From DATKAS01 sp963733765 (GTDB taxonomy: Bacteria; Actinomycetota; Acidimicrobiia; Acidimicrobiales; DATKAS01): a stretch of 64,000 nt of DNA. Shown here in pieces: positions 36,634-46,007 of this stretch. The stretch covers positions 3,038,001 to 3,102,000 of the forward strand of contig CAVTEI010000003.1 of the NCBI GenBank assembly GCA_963733765.1, in the 5' to 3' direction. Under the pieces are notes generated by a model. It ran no database searches. It was given only the letters and a program-made list of their open reading frames with translations, and was not told where the DNA came from. Each line of letters begins with the position of its first letter. Within the stretch, counting starts at the first letter, position 1. The position numbers and the translations under genes are program-made.

Positions 36634-36681
36634 CCACGCAGTCTGCGGGGTGCGCACGCCGTGTGCTCGGGTTTGAGGCGG

Positions 36682-37275
36682 TCAGGTCATGTCGCCGCGA
36701 GCGTTCTTCGCGCGTGCTGCGCCGATCGCGGTCTTCACGTCCTTCTGCTCCTCCGGCGGGGGGAGGACGGCGGGCATGCCCAGCGCCTCGATCCAGAGCT
36801 CACGGGTCCAACCGCTGGTGTGGTACAGGTGCTCGTCCTCTTGGTCCTCGACCTCTTCGTACGCGCCTTGCAGCGCCTTCTTGGTGTCGCCGGTCGCCTT
36901 CTTCGCGGCAAGGCCGATGAGCTCCCAATTGAGATGATCCTTCGTCTCGGCGAAGACCACGCACTCCCCCGCCACGATCTGCGCAGCGTCGGGAGGCGCC
37001 GATGACTTCGCCATCTCCATCGCCTTCACCAGGGACTCGCCGATGTGGCGGACCACCTTACGACCGGGGGTCTCCACTGACGGATCGAGGCCGATCTGGT
37101 CGAACACGGTGCGCACGATGCGCTCGTGGTTCTTGGTCTGGTCGAGGTACTCCTGCCACTCCTTCTTCAGGTCGTCGTTCTGGGCGCACTTGAGGGCGGT
37201 CGTGTACACCGCGACGCCGCCGATCTCGGTCTCGAGCGCCTCATACAGCAGATTGTGCAAGTTGTCGGTGTTCAC
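36682..37275 (-). CDS. Ferritin-like domain protein
   Basis: 197 aa four-helix protein. Candidate di-iron ligands: Glu in YEALETEIGGVAVYTTAL, KNHERIVRTVFDQIG, ECVVFAETKDHLNWELI and EVEDQEDEHLYHTSGW. Related to ferritin-like proteins of unknown role (iron storage or oxidative stress are possible). The GTG start has AGGAGA seven bases upstream. Confidence 0.7.
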   Translation of the reverse strand: MNTDNLHNLLYEALETEIGGVAVYTTALKCAQNDDLKKEWQEYLDQTKNHERIVRTVFDQIGLDPSVETPGRKVVRHIGESLVKAMEMAKSSAPPDAAQIVAGECVVFAETKDHLNWELIGLAAKKATGDTKKALQGAYEEVEDQEDEHLYHTSGWTRELWIEALGMPAVLPPPEEQKDVKTAIGAARAKNARGDMT

Positions 37276-37348
37276 GGCGTGTCTCCTAGGTCATGTCGGG
37301 CGATGCCGCGTCGGACTACCCCCGAAGTGGCTGCGGCATACTCCGAAC

Positions 37349-37732
37349 ATGGCAACGCAGGATGACGTCCGCCGCATCGCGATGGCCCTCCCCGACGTGA
37401 GCGGGTCCGACGAACGGTTCGCGTTCTCCGTGAGGAACAAAGGCAAGGAGAAGGGAATCGCGTGGGTGTGGATGGAGCGCATCCACCTGAAGAAGGCTCG
37501 GGTGCCAAACCCAGAGGTGTTGGCGATCCGAGTCGCGGACCTGTCCGAGAAGGAGATGCTGCTCGCCTCCGACGACGGCTCGAAGTTCTTCACCGAGCCT
37601 CACTACAACGGCTACCCCGCGATCCTCGTACGACTCGATGCGATCGACGTCGACGAGCTCGAGGAGCTCATCACCGATGCGTGGTGCTGTCAGGCGCCGA
37701 AGGCACTTGTCGAGGAGTTCATGGCGAAGTGA
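37349..37732 (+). CDS. MmcQ/YjbR family protein
   Basis: 127 aa. Family traits: VRRIAMALPDVSGSDERFAF, GIAWVWMERIHLKKARVPNP, TEPHYNGYPAILVRLDAIDV and the end ELITDAWCCQAPKALVEEF. The fold resembles CyaY-like DNA-binding proteins, but function is not established. It overlaps the convergent hypothetical gene by 14 bp. Confidence 0.82.
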   Translation: MATQDDVRRIAMALPDVSGSDERFAFSVRNKGKEKGIAWVWMERIHLKKARVPNPEVLAIRVADLSEKEMLLASDDGSKFFTEPHYNGYPAILVRLDAIDVDELEELITDAWCCQAPKALVEEFMAK

Positions 37733-38714
37733 CGCGCCACAAGTAACAGTCGTCGCCACGGTCGCGACGCTGGGCGAGCACCAGCGCCCGGCCCTCCATC
37801 GCGGCGAGCCCCTCCCACAGGCCGTTCCACGCATCGAAGCCTTCGGGGGAGAGCGCGAGATCGTCGAGAAGGCTGCACCGATCGATGCGGACCACCTCGC
37901 CATCCACCTCGACGTCGTCGCCGTGGGCGCGCAGCAAGCGGGCAAATCGTTGCGCAAATGCCGCACCCTCGTCGCCGAGCATCCCCATCACCGTCGCGTG
38001 GTACTGCATGCCGATCTGGCGGGCCGCGATCGCGCCGACTGCACCCGTGTCCGCCGGGCCGAGCACCGCACACATCTCGGGAAGGATGCTGCGGATGTAC
38101 GCAGTTGCGTAGTTGCGCTCGACCTTCACCAGACGGAGCGGATCCCACGCCGGCTTGGGGAGGTCGACCGGCTCGTTCACGGGCCGCTCCCCTGGCCGGA
38201 ACCGCACCCGGTCCTCGGGAAGCAATGGCGTGTCCTCCTCGATGTAGTAGCCCTCGAGCCCGGGCTGGCCGTCCGTCGTTTGCATGGTGCACACGAAGCC
38301 GAGCCGGTCGTTGCCGAGCGAGACGCCGTTGTGTCCGTGCCAGCCCCGCAGCATCGCCCTGCTCACCTCGGTCGGGACGCCGCATACGGCGGTCCCGTCG
38401 AAGATCCAGCGCGGCGGGACATAGCGCACCCACGACTTCGCGTCGGACTCGGGGATCCAGACGACGTTCACGCCACCAAGAGCGTTGGACAGCACGTGGT
38501 ACTGCGCGCACGCCACCGCGGGAGGAAGGCCTTCGAGCCCGAGCTTGCGCAGTCCCGGAAGGAACAGCTCGAGGTGCTGCCGCCGGAAGGTACGGAAGAC
38601 GACCTCGGCGGCACGCTCGGTGCCCTGCCGCAGCACGAGCGCGAGCAGGAGCCCGGTGAGATAGCGGTGGTACAGCTCGCCGATCGCGGCCCATCCGTCG
38701 ACATCGTCGTCCAC
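37719..38714 (-). CDS. Hypothetical protein, 331 aa
   Basis: An intact 331-aa frame with codon use like its neighbours. I do not recognise the family. Early region: ELYHRYLTGLLLALVLRQGT and QYHVLSNALGGVNVVWIPES; a His-rich segment MLRGWHGHNGVSLGNDRLGF; then KVERNYATAYIRSILPEMCA and the Cys-containing end DRGDDCYLWRVTSP. No signal peptide or membrane helix is evident. It is 24 bp downstream of the enoyl-CoA hydratase gene, same strand, so it may belong to that acyl-CoA operon. Start GTG at 38714. Confidence 0.6.
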   Translation of the reverse strand: MDDDVDGWAAIGELYHRYLTGLLLALVLRQGTERAAEVVFRTFRRQHLELFLPGLRKLGLEGLPPAVACAQYHVLSNALGGVNVVWIPESDAKSWVRYVPPRWIFDGTAVCGVPTEVSRAMLRGWHGHNGVSLGNDRLGFVCTMQTTDGQPGLEGYYIEEDTPLLPEDRVRFRPGERPVNEPVDLPKPAWDPLRLVKVERNYATAYIRSILPEMCAVLGPADTGAVGAIAARQIGMQYHATVMGMLGDEGAAFAQRFARLLRAHGDDVEVDGEVVRIDRCSLLDDLALSPEGFDAWNGLWEGLAAMEGRALVLAQRRDRGDDCYLWRVTSP

Positions 38715-38738
38715 GGCCCGACCCTAGGCACTCGCCGG

Positions 38739-39524
38739 TTAGCGGCCTTTCCAGACCGGGGGGCGCTTCTCGGCGAACGCGCGCAGGCCTTCCTGCAGAT
38801 CCTCGGAGCGCATGACGGGGCCGGCGAACTCCATCTGCTTCTGCCAGCCCTCGGCGTCGTCCCACTCGAACGCGCGCTGCACGATCTGCTTGCTCGCGCG
38901 CACCGCGAGCGGACCGGCGGCGAGCACCTCGTTCGCGAGCTCGATCGCGACGTTCAGCGCTTGACCGGGCTCGGCAAGTCGGTTCACCAAGCCGATCTCG
39001 GCCATGCGGGTCGCCGGCCAGGGCTTGCCGGTGAGCGCCAGCTCCATCACCAAGTGGTACGGGATGCGCTTCGGCAGCCGGAACAACCCGCCACCGACGG
39101 CGACGAGCGACCGCGCCGCTTCGGGCAGCCCCATGTTCGCGGTACGCGACGCGACGATGAGATCGCACGACAGTGCAAGCTCGAGCCCGCCCGCGAGCGC
39201 GTGCCCCTCGATCGCGGCGATCACCGGCTTCGTCGGCGGCATCGCCATGATGCCGAACCCGCCTCGCTTCTCCGACGCACCCATGTCCCTCTGCGCGGCC
39301 GCGATCAGGTCTTGGCCGGCGCTGAACACGATGTCGGAGCCGGTGATGATGCCGCACCGCAACGAGTCGTCTTCCTCGAACGCGTCGATCGCCGCTTCCA
39401 TCGCACGCGCGGTTGCGCCGTCGAACGCATTTCGGCGCTCGGGACGGTTGATGCGGATGACCACGAGGTGCTCGTCGATCCGCTCGCTGATGATGACCTC
39501 GCTGCGCGCCTCAGAGGTTGACAC
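38739..39524 (-). CDS. Enoyl-CoA hydratase/isomerase family protein
   Basis: 261 aa crotonase-fold protein. Oxyanion-hole segments: FSAGQDLIAAAQRDMG and IEGHALAGGLELALSCDLIV; a catalytic-type Glu is in NMGLPEAARSLVAVGGGLFR. Acts in beta-oxidation or a related acyl-CoA pathway. Its start lies inside the 3' end of the SDR gene (14 bp overlap), indicating coupling with the SDR and ligase. Confidence 0.88.
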   Translation of the reverse strand: MSTSEARSEVIISERIDEHLVVIRINRPERRNAFDGATARAMEAAIDAFEEDDSLRCGIITGSDIVFSAGQDLIAAAQRDMGASEKRGGFGIMAMPPTKPVIAAIEGHALAGGLELALSCDLIVASRTANMGLPEAARSLVAVGGGLFRLPKRIPYHLVMELALTGKPWPATRMAEIGLVNRLAEPGQALNVAIELANEVLAAGPLAVRASKQIVQRAFEWDDAEGWQKQMEFAGPVMRSEDLQEGLRAFAEKRPPVWKGR

Positions 39525-40323
39525 TGAAGCCTCCGTTCACGGGATAGGTCTGGCCGGTGATCCAGCTCGACGACCCCGACGCGAGGAACGTCACCATCGC
39601 GGCCACGTCGCTCGGCTCGCCGAACCGTCGGATCGTGTAGTTGCGCAACACCTTCTTGGCGAGCTCCTCGTTCTCGACCATTCGCTTCACGGCGGGGGTG
39701 TTCGTCGTCGCGATCGCCACGCTGTTCGCGGTGATCTCGTAGCGACCCAATCCCTTCGCGAGCGCCCGCATGAGACCCGCCGCGCCCGCCTTCGCCGCCG
39801 AGTACGCCTCGAGGCCGGGCTCACCGACACGACCCGCGTCGCTGATCACCGTGATCAACCGTCCGCCCTTGGCCGCTTCGATCATCCCCGGGATCACCGC
39901 CCTGCAGCAGTGGAGGACGCCGTAGAGGTTCACGCCGATGAACGGCTCCCACTCGGCGGGATCCGTCGCCCAGAACGGCTTGCCGGTGATCGCTGACGGA
40001 TCAGCCCCCGCGTTGCCGGCGTTGTTCACGAGGATGTCGATGGGCCCGAACGCCGACGAACCTCGATCGACCATGCGACCCACCGCGTCGAAGTCGGTGA
40101 CGTCGGCCTGGACGCCGAGTGCGCTGCCGCCCGCGGCGTTGATCTCGTCGGCGACTGTGGTGGCACGTTCGGCGACGAAGTCGTTCACGACGACCTTCGC
40201 GCCGTACGCGGCGAGGTAGCGCGCAGTCTGCGCGCCGACGCCCTGGCCTGCGCCCGTCACGAGGGCGGTGCGCCCGGTGAGGTCGAGGAGGTTGAGAGTC
40301 CCTGCTTCAGACACTTCGTTCAC
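39511..40323 (-). CDS. SDR-family oxidoreductase
   Basis: 270 aa classical short-chain dehydrogenase. Cofactor motif TALVTGAGQGVGAQTARYLA, NNAGNAG, catalytic Ser in TVISDAGRV and YxxxK in YSAAKAGAAGL, C-terminal TGQTYPVNGGFSV. An acidic residue after strand 2 (VVVNDF) suggests NAD preference. Possibly the 3-hydroxyacyl-CoA dehydrogenase step in this cluster. GTG at 40323 (or 40314) overlaps the upstream ligase stop. Confidence 0.87.
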   Translation of the reverse strand: MNEVSEAGTLNLLDLTGRTALVTGAGQGVGAQTARYLAAYGAKVVVNDFVAERATTVADEINAAGGSALGVQADVTDFDAVGRMVDRGSSAFGPIDILVNNAGNAGADPSAITGKPFWATDPAEWEPFIGVNLYGVLHCCRAVIPGMIEAAKGGRLITVISDAGRVGEPGLEAYSAAKAGAAGLMRALAKGLGRYEITANSVAIATTNTPAVKRMVENEELAKKVLRNYTIRRFGEPSDVAAMVTFLASGSSSWITGQTYPVNGGFSVNL

Positions 40324-41846
40324 GGCCTTTCCAGTAGGGAGCACGAAGCTCGGTCTTGAGCACCTTGCCCATCGGGCTCACGGGCAGGTGATCGACGAAC
40401 TCGAACTGCCGCGGCTTCTTGTACGGACGCGAGTCGACCGTCGAGGAACGCGAGCAGATCGTCAGCGGTGAGACTGCGGCCCGCCCGCGTGACGATGAAC
40501 GCAAGCGCTTGCTCGCCGAAGTCCGCTTCAGGAATGCCGATGACTGCCGCGTCCTCCACGTCGGGGTGCGCGACCAACGCCTTCTCGATCTCGGCGGGAT
40601 AGATGTTGACGCCGCCCGCCACGATCATGTCCTTGATGCGATCGGTGATGAAGAGGAAGCCGTCCTCGTCGAGGTGGCCGACGTCGCCGGTGCGATAGAA
40701 GCCGTCGCGGAGCACGTCGTCGCCGAGCGGCTCGCGGCCGAGATAGCCGCGCAACACCACCGGCGTGTTCGCCGCGATCTCACCGGTCTCACCGACCGGT
40801 AGGCGGTTCCAATCCTCGTCGACGATCGCGACCTCGACACCGTCGTACGGGATGCCGCTGCTGCCCGGCTTCGTGAGCTGGTGCTCGGGCGGCATGTAGC
40901 TGATCATCCCGGACTCGCTCGTGCCGTAGCCCTCCCACAGCACGGGACCCATGCGATCGATGATCCATTGCTTCAACGACTGCGGCACCGGAGCGGCGCC
41001 GACCGTCAGGGCCTCGATCGACGACAGGTCGTAGCGGTCGACGACCTCCTCGGGCAGCGCTTGGATCCGCAACAACATCGTCGGGACGCTGATCCACATC
41101 TGCACCTTGTGCGTGTCGATGAGGCGCAGTGCTTCCTCGGGGTCGTAAGGGTCGAGCAGGACGGCGGTGCCGCCGCTCGCGCACGCTCCCGTCGCCGCCG
41201 CGGCACCGGCGCCGTGGTGCACGGGGAGCGTCATCAGCACGCGGCCCGCCGCCGGATGACGCGGCACGCTCCCGACGGAGGCGCCGTAGCGAGCGAGCCG
41301 TTCGAAGTCGGCGCCGGCGAGATCGAGCGGAGGCACCCCCTTCGGCGCGCCCGTCGTGCCCGAGGTGTAGAGGACGAGGTTCGGCCGCAAGGGACCGAAC
41401 CGCGGCGTCGGCTCCCCGCCCGTGAGGAGGTCCTCGTACCGCACGCCCGCGCTGCCCTCGGGCTGGCCGACGGTCACGAGCAGCCCGAGGCCGTGGCGCG
41501 CCCACGGCGAGGCGTCGACGTCGTTGCACGCCAAGCCCTTCGCACCGCTGTCCTCGATGATGTAGATCGCCTCGTCGGCGGTGAGCCGCCAGTTCACGGC
41601 CACCTGCCCGACGCCGAGCTTCTGCAGTGCGCGCTGGATGACGAACCACTCGAACCGGAGGCGGAACCGCATGCCGAGCCGATCGCCCGAAGCGAGACCG
41701 AGACGGGCAAGGGCATCGGCGACGCGGTTGGCTCGGTCGTCCCACTCGCGGTACGTGAGCACGTCCTCCCCGTCGATCACCGCGACGGCGTCGGGTTGCT
41801 GCGCCGCCCAGAACTCGGGGGTGCCTGGTTCGGCTTCGTCGGGCAT
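40307..41846 (-). CDS. Acyl-CoA ligase (AMP-binding; one frameshift)
   Basis: About 513 aa ANL-family ligase. Motifs: LVLYTSGTTGAPKGVPPL (P-loop), VLWEGYGTSESGMISYMPP, DGFYRTGDVGHLDEDGFLFI and DMIVAGGVNIYPAEIEKALV. An extra base at about 40424 breaks the end; corrected it reads LASYKKPRQFEFVDHLPVSP, then MGKVLKTELRAPYWKG with the catalytic Lys. Probably activates a fatty or steroid-side-chain acid. First of the ligase-SDR-hydratase operon and divergent from the DUF35-thiolase pair (24 bp gap). Confidence 0.86.
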
Positions 41847-41870
41847 GGGGCGAGATAGTAAGAAACCCTG

Positions 41871-42272
41871 ATGCGTCAAGCCGCACATCCGGGCCTCTAC
41901 GACGTCGAACCCGACGTCCCATCGCTGCGAGGCACGAAGTGCACCGAGTGCGGCACCACCTTCTTCCCCGCGCTCGGCATCGGATGCGAGGTCTGCGGCG
42001 CCGACGATTCGTCGCTCCAGCCGATCTCGCTCCGAGCGACCGGCGTGCTCCACAGCGTCGCCACGGTGCACCTCCACCAGGGTCACGACATCGAGGCTCC
42101 GTTCGCGATCGGCGAGATCCAGCTCGACGATGGCCCGCTGATCCGGGCCACGATGCGCGAGCCGCTCGAGCTCGAGGCGATCGGGCAGCGGGTCGACGCG
42201 GCGTGGTTCACGCTCCGCACGGACGACGACGGCCACGACGTCGTCGAGCCTCGGTTCGGCGTCGCGTCATGA
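41871..42272 (+). CDS. Zn-ribbon/OB-fold (DUF35) protein, thiolase partner
   Basis: 133 aa. The rubredoxin-like zinc ribbon has four Cys (KCTECGTTFFP and GCEVCGADD), followed by an OB fold (TGVLHSVATVHLHQGHDIEA; IGEIQLDDGPLIRATM). DUF35 proteins form complexes with thiolase-fold lipid-transfer proteins and feed them acyl-CoA. The stop overlaps the thiolase ATG (ATGA), strong support for a complex. Confidence 0.9.
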   Translation: MRQAAHPGLYDVEPDVPSLRGTKCTECGTTFFPALGIGCEVCGADDSSLQPISLRATGVLHSVATVHLHQGHDIEAPFAIGEIQLDDGPLIRATMREPLELEAIGQRVDAAWFTLRTDDDGHDVVEPRFGVAS

Positions 42273-43414
42273 CCGTGCGCCTACGCGACCTCAGGCCCGT
42301 TCACGTCGTCGGTGTCGGCCTTCACCCGTACCAGAAGCCCGGTGACACGCCCTACACCGAGCTGGGCGTGCGAGCCATCCGCGGCGCGCTCGCCGACGCG
42401 GGGCTCGAGTGGTCGGCCGTCGAGACCGCGTACACGGGCACCGCCACAACCGCGATGGGCCTCTCGCGCCTCATGTACCGCCACCTCGGCGCGAGCGGCA
42501 TCTCGATGGCGCAAGTCGAGAACGCATCTGCATCGGGAAGCACGGCGGTGCGCCAGGCGTGCATCGACGTGGCCGCCGGCCTCGCCGACGTTGCGATCGC
42601 AGTGGGCGTCGACAAGCCGCTCAAGTTCGCCATGCCCCATCCGGCGGCGCGGGTGCGCGATCTCGTGGGCAGCCGCGTCGCGCCCTTCACCCACTTCGCC
42701 CTGCTCGCGAACCGCTACATCCACGATCACGGCGCGACGCCCGAGCAGTTCGGGATGGTGGCGGTCAAGAACAGCCGCAACGGCGCCGTCAACCCGAACG
42801 CCCAACGTCAGAAGGCGCGCACCCTCGACGAGGTCATGGCACCGCCGCTCATCAGCGGCCCGCTCACACGACTCCAGTGCTGTCCCGTCGGCGAGGGCGC
42901 GGCGGCCGTCATCGTCGCGTCCGACGACGCGATCTCACGGCTCGGGCTCGACGCGAGCCGCGCCGTGCGGGTGCTCGCGAGCGCGGCCCGCTCCGAGACG
43001 GTGTACCGCGGCGAGAACTTCGACGCCGCGCTCACCCGTGAGACCGCAGCCGCGGCGCTCAACGACGCCGGCATCTCCGCCAGCGACCTCGACGTGGTCG
43101 AGCTGCACGACGCGTTCACCGTCGAGGAGCTGCTCTACATCGAGGCGCTCGGCCTCGCGCCCGAGGGCAAGGCTGCTGCGCAGCTCGCCGAAGGGCAGTT
43201 CGACATCGGTGGACGAGTCGCCGTCAGCGCGTCAGGCGGACTGCTGTCGATGGGCCACCCGATCGGCCCGACGGGCGTCGGGCAGATCTGCGAGCTCACG
43301 ACGCAGCTGCGCGGCGAGGGAGGCGAACGCCAGCACCCCGGAGCCCGCACTGGTGTGGCGCACATGGTCGGCGTCGGCGCGGTCTGCGTCGTGCACGTCC
43401 TGCAAGCACCCTGA
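42269..43414 (+). CDS. Thiolase-fold lipid-transfer-like protein (SCPx/Ltp type), active-site Cys replaced by Ser
   Basis: 381 aa. The thiolase signature around the nucleophile reads VENASASGSTAVRQA, so the usual Cys of N-A-C-A-S-G-S is Ser87 (codon TCT). The His motif is intact (SMGHPIGPTGVGQICE), as is ELHDAFTVEELLYIEALGL. With the DUF35 partner this resembles Ltp2-type retro-aldolases of steroid side-chain breakdown, which do not use thiolase chemistry, or an SCPx-like thiolase. Ends 6 bp before the convergent peroxidase stop. Confidence 0.87.
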   Translation: MTVRLRDLRPVHVVGVGLHPYQKPGDTPYTELGVRAIRGALADAGLEWSAVETAYTGTATTAMGLSRLMYRHLGASGISMAQVENASASGSTAVRQACIDVAAGLADVAIAVGVDKPLKFAMPHPAARVRDLVGSRVAPFTHFALLANRYIHDHGATPEQFGMVAVKNSRNGAVNPNAQRQKARTLDEVMAPPLISGPLTRLQCCPVGEGAAAVIVASDDAISRLGLDASRAVRVLASAARSETVYRGENFDAALTRETAAAALNDAGISASDLDVVELHDAFTVEELLYIEALGLAPEGKAAAQLAEGQFDIGGRVAVSASGGLLSMGHPIGPTGVGQICELTTQLRGEGGERQHPGARTGVAHMVGVGAVCVVHVLQAP

Positions 43415-43420
43415 CCGAGC

Positions 43421-45528
43421 TCAGCCCTTCCCTGCCTGGACGCGCGCCGATCGACCCACCTGGCTCGCGGGTAGACGATGCGCCGCGCCGCGTTGAGCAC
43501 TCCCGCCCCCGAGATCCCGCCGGCGTCGTTGGCCGGGTTGAACCGCAATGCTTCCGTGTCTTGCCGCGACAACGGCGAGCCGAGCACGACCCGCGCGACC
43601 GGGCGCACCTCTCCGTCCGGCGGCCCGGCCGCGAGCTCGAATTCCCAACGACCCGCGACTCCCGCATGCACCGTCGCGTCGCCAGGCATGCGCTGCATTG
43701 GCCACGCGCGAACGACGAGATCTCCCTGCGGGCCGCGGAAATGGAGCATCGTCGAGAACACGTGCTCGTACCGAGGGGTGACCGCGGTCGCGTCGCGGCC
43801 CGAGCGTTTGCGCTTCGCCGTCGCAACGAGAAGGTCTTGAGGTCGGCCGGCGCCGTCAGCATCGAGGATGCGTACGGCGAGTCCGTGAACGTCGGGCCAG
43901 CGCAGGGGTATGGCGAACCCGCGCGACAGCCGAGCGATTGCCGGGTATCGACCGGGTTGTCCCAGGACGGTGCCCTCCACGAGCGGCACCGATGCGCCGG
44001 CGACGACGACCTCGGCGTGGAAAGCGGCGCCGACGGGGTGCACGACACGCTTGCCCCGAACAAAGCCGAGCGCCGCCGCGAGCGGCGCGAGCGCAACGCC
44101 GAGCGCGGTACCCAACACCCGCTCGCTCGCTCGCTCGCGGATCGAGACGCGACTGACCGCGCCCGTCGCGACACCGGCCAGGTGTCGCAACGCTTCCATC
44201 GACGGCACCCAGAGGTACTCGCCGCCGCGGGTGGTCACGAGCTCAGGTATGGGGTGCACGAACTTCGGTGTCTCGCCGGGGATCGTGAACTTGTGGTCGC
44301 CGGCGGCGCGTCCGATGAACGGGTCGCGATCGTGACCCACGTGCACCGCGTCACCGTCGTTGCACCAGTTGGCTTGGATGAACTCGTACTGACGCTCGAT
44401 GTCCGCCATGTACGCGACGAAGAAGATGCCTCGATCCGTCCCGTCGTCGGATTGGCCGTCGGGCAGCGCCGGTCCGTAGGTCATGCCTCGCCGGATGATC
44501 CGCTGACGAGCGGTCAAGGCGTCACCGGACTGAAGGCCACACCGGGGGTTCGCACGCCGGATGTGCGCGCCCAGGGGGCACCGCACGCCCGCCGGGTCGT
44601 CGCTGTAGTCGAACGCGTTCACGCGGGCCGGATCGAGGCCCAGGTCCGGATCGGGCTGGTCAGGCGTGAGCGCGAGCGGTGAGCCGTCAGGCCACCGGCC
44701 GATGAGCTTGGCCCGAAGGAGCTGCTCGTCCACATCCAGCGTCTTGGCCTGCTCGCCGACCCATGACCGAAACGTCGCGACGTCCTCGTGCAGCTTGCGC
44801 CAGACCTTGTAGGTGCCGTTTCGGTTGAACGGGGCTGCTGGCCCCGGAGCGGGATAGCCGTCGGCGTCGACGTGGCCGTGGAAGATCTCACCGACGGGCA
44901 GCCCGTGCCAGTGGTGAAACGAGCCCTCCGAGCCTTCGCCGAAGGTGGGATCGCCCATCCCTTGTACTGCCGGCTGGCCGAAGCCGTCCGTGTAGCCGAA
45001 GTGCTCCTTGCGGTCGGCCAGCCGCTCTCCTCGCTGCTCCGATACCACCGACAGCCCGTGGCGATCGAGACACGAGCGCAGCGTCTCGATGGCATCGGTG
45101 CATTCGTCCACCCCAATCGCGTGCACGGTGAAGAGGACGTGTGCGTCACCGGTCCCGAGACCCGGTTCCCATTTCTCCGGCGCCGATGCCCCCGTGTCAC
45201 CGAGCGAGACCGCGCGCGCCGCCATCCCCTGACGAAATGCATCGGGGAACGAATCGAGGACGTTGGACGGTAGGCCGAGCGCGACAAGTCCGGCGTACGT
45301 GAACGAGATGTTCAACGTCGAGGTCGGCTTCGCCCTCCAGGGCGCGCCGCTCGTGACGTTCGGAACGAGGTCGCGGAGGGCGGCGACACCTTCCCGCGTG
45401 TCGTTGATGTGCACGAACAGGTGCGTCGAGGCTGCGAAGCCGTACGGACGCAGAATGTTGCCCTGCACGTCGCGCGGAGCGAGCCCTTGGAGCTCGCCAC
45501 TGCCGGCAATGCGCAAGCCACGGATCAT
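43421..45528 (-). CDS. Dyp-type peroxidase fused to a catalase-like domain (one 3' frameshift)
   Basis: About 702 aa. Residues ~15-450 form a Dyp-type haem peroxidase with the GxxDG motif in HFGYTDGFGQP (Asp181) and a downstream NPRCGLQSGDALTARQRIIR segment. From about residue 480 a second domain resembles the catalase-like family (KRVVHPVGAAFHAEVVVAGA; PDVHGLAVRILDADG; RYEHVFSTMLHFRGP). Near the end one C is missing from a CCC run around 43473; restored, it ends YPASQVGRSARVQAGKG. Start ATG at 45528 overlaps the upstream stop. Last gene of a four-gene operon. Confidence 0.83.
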
Positions 45529-46007
45529 CGGCCGAACTCCACTCGGTAGGCGTCGAGCCGCTGCTCGTTCGAGAGTCCCTGCGTCCGAACGGCGAATCGC
45601 TCCAGCCTCGTACGAAGCGCGAGCGCGTCGACGATGGCTGACACCGGCGCGTCCCAAGTGGCGAACGACAGCGACGGAACGACTTGGTGGGCGCAGAGGT
45701 AGTCGGCGGCCGCGTCGAGTCCGGGCCAGCCGACGCAGTGCGACCAGATCGCCTGAGCATTGGGGCCGAGCGAGTCGAGGAGGCCTTCGACCCATTGCCG
45801 AATGGGTGTGTCGAAGGTTGCCGAACACATGAGCATCGTCCGAGGCGCGAGCGGCTTCGGGCTCACCACGACGAACCGACCGTTGTGCGTCCCCGCGACG
45901 GCCGCGAACGGGCTGCCGTCACGCAACGGCAGCGCCGCCACCAGATTGCGAAGGGAGTCGGCCTGGCCGTCGAGCACGGCCGTGAGGATGCTGAGTTGCG
46001 TTGCCAT
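45525..46007 (-). CDS. Hypothetical protein associated with the Dyp peroxidase
   Basis: 160 aa. Begins MATQLSILTAVLDGQADSLR; the middle has TMLMCSATFDTPIRQWVEGL and AIWSHCVGWPGLDAAADYL. A (S/N)xFD...I-W-S-H-C-x-G-x-P pattern occurs, as far as I recall, in proteins near Dyp peroxidases or catalases, perhaps helping haem binding or substrate delivery; this is inference. Overlaps its neighbours at both ends (TGATG and ATGA). Confidence 0.6.
   Translation of the reverse strand: MATQLSILTAVLDGQADSLRNLVAALPLRDGSPFAAVAGTHNGRFVVVSPKPLAPRTMLMCSATFDTPIRQWVEGLLDSLGPNAQAIWSHCVGWPGLDAAADYLCAHQVVPSLSFATWDAPVSAIVDALALRTRLERFAVRTQGLSNEQRLDAYRVEFGR

Noticed and set aside
37638..39521. 627-aa plus-strand open frame
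   Set aside because: Antisense shadow of the hypothetical protein and the enoyl-CoA hydratase; the codon pattern of the minus strand explains it.
41847..42236. N-terminal extension of the acyl-CoA ligase
   Set aside because: It is antisense to the DUF35 gene, which has a clear zinc ribbon; the family start is MPDEAEPGTPEFWAA at 41846.
43135..43420. C-terminal extension of the Dyp fusion beyond 43421
   Set aside because: It is antisense to the thiolase and arises from a missing C in a CCC run; the corrected frame stops at 43421.
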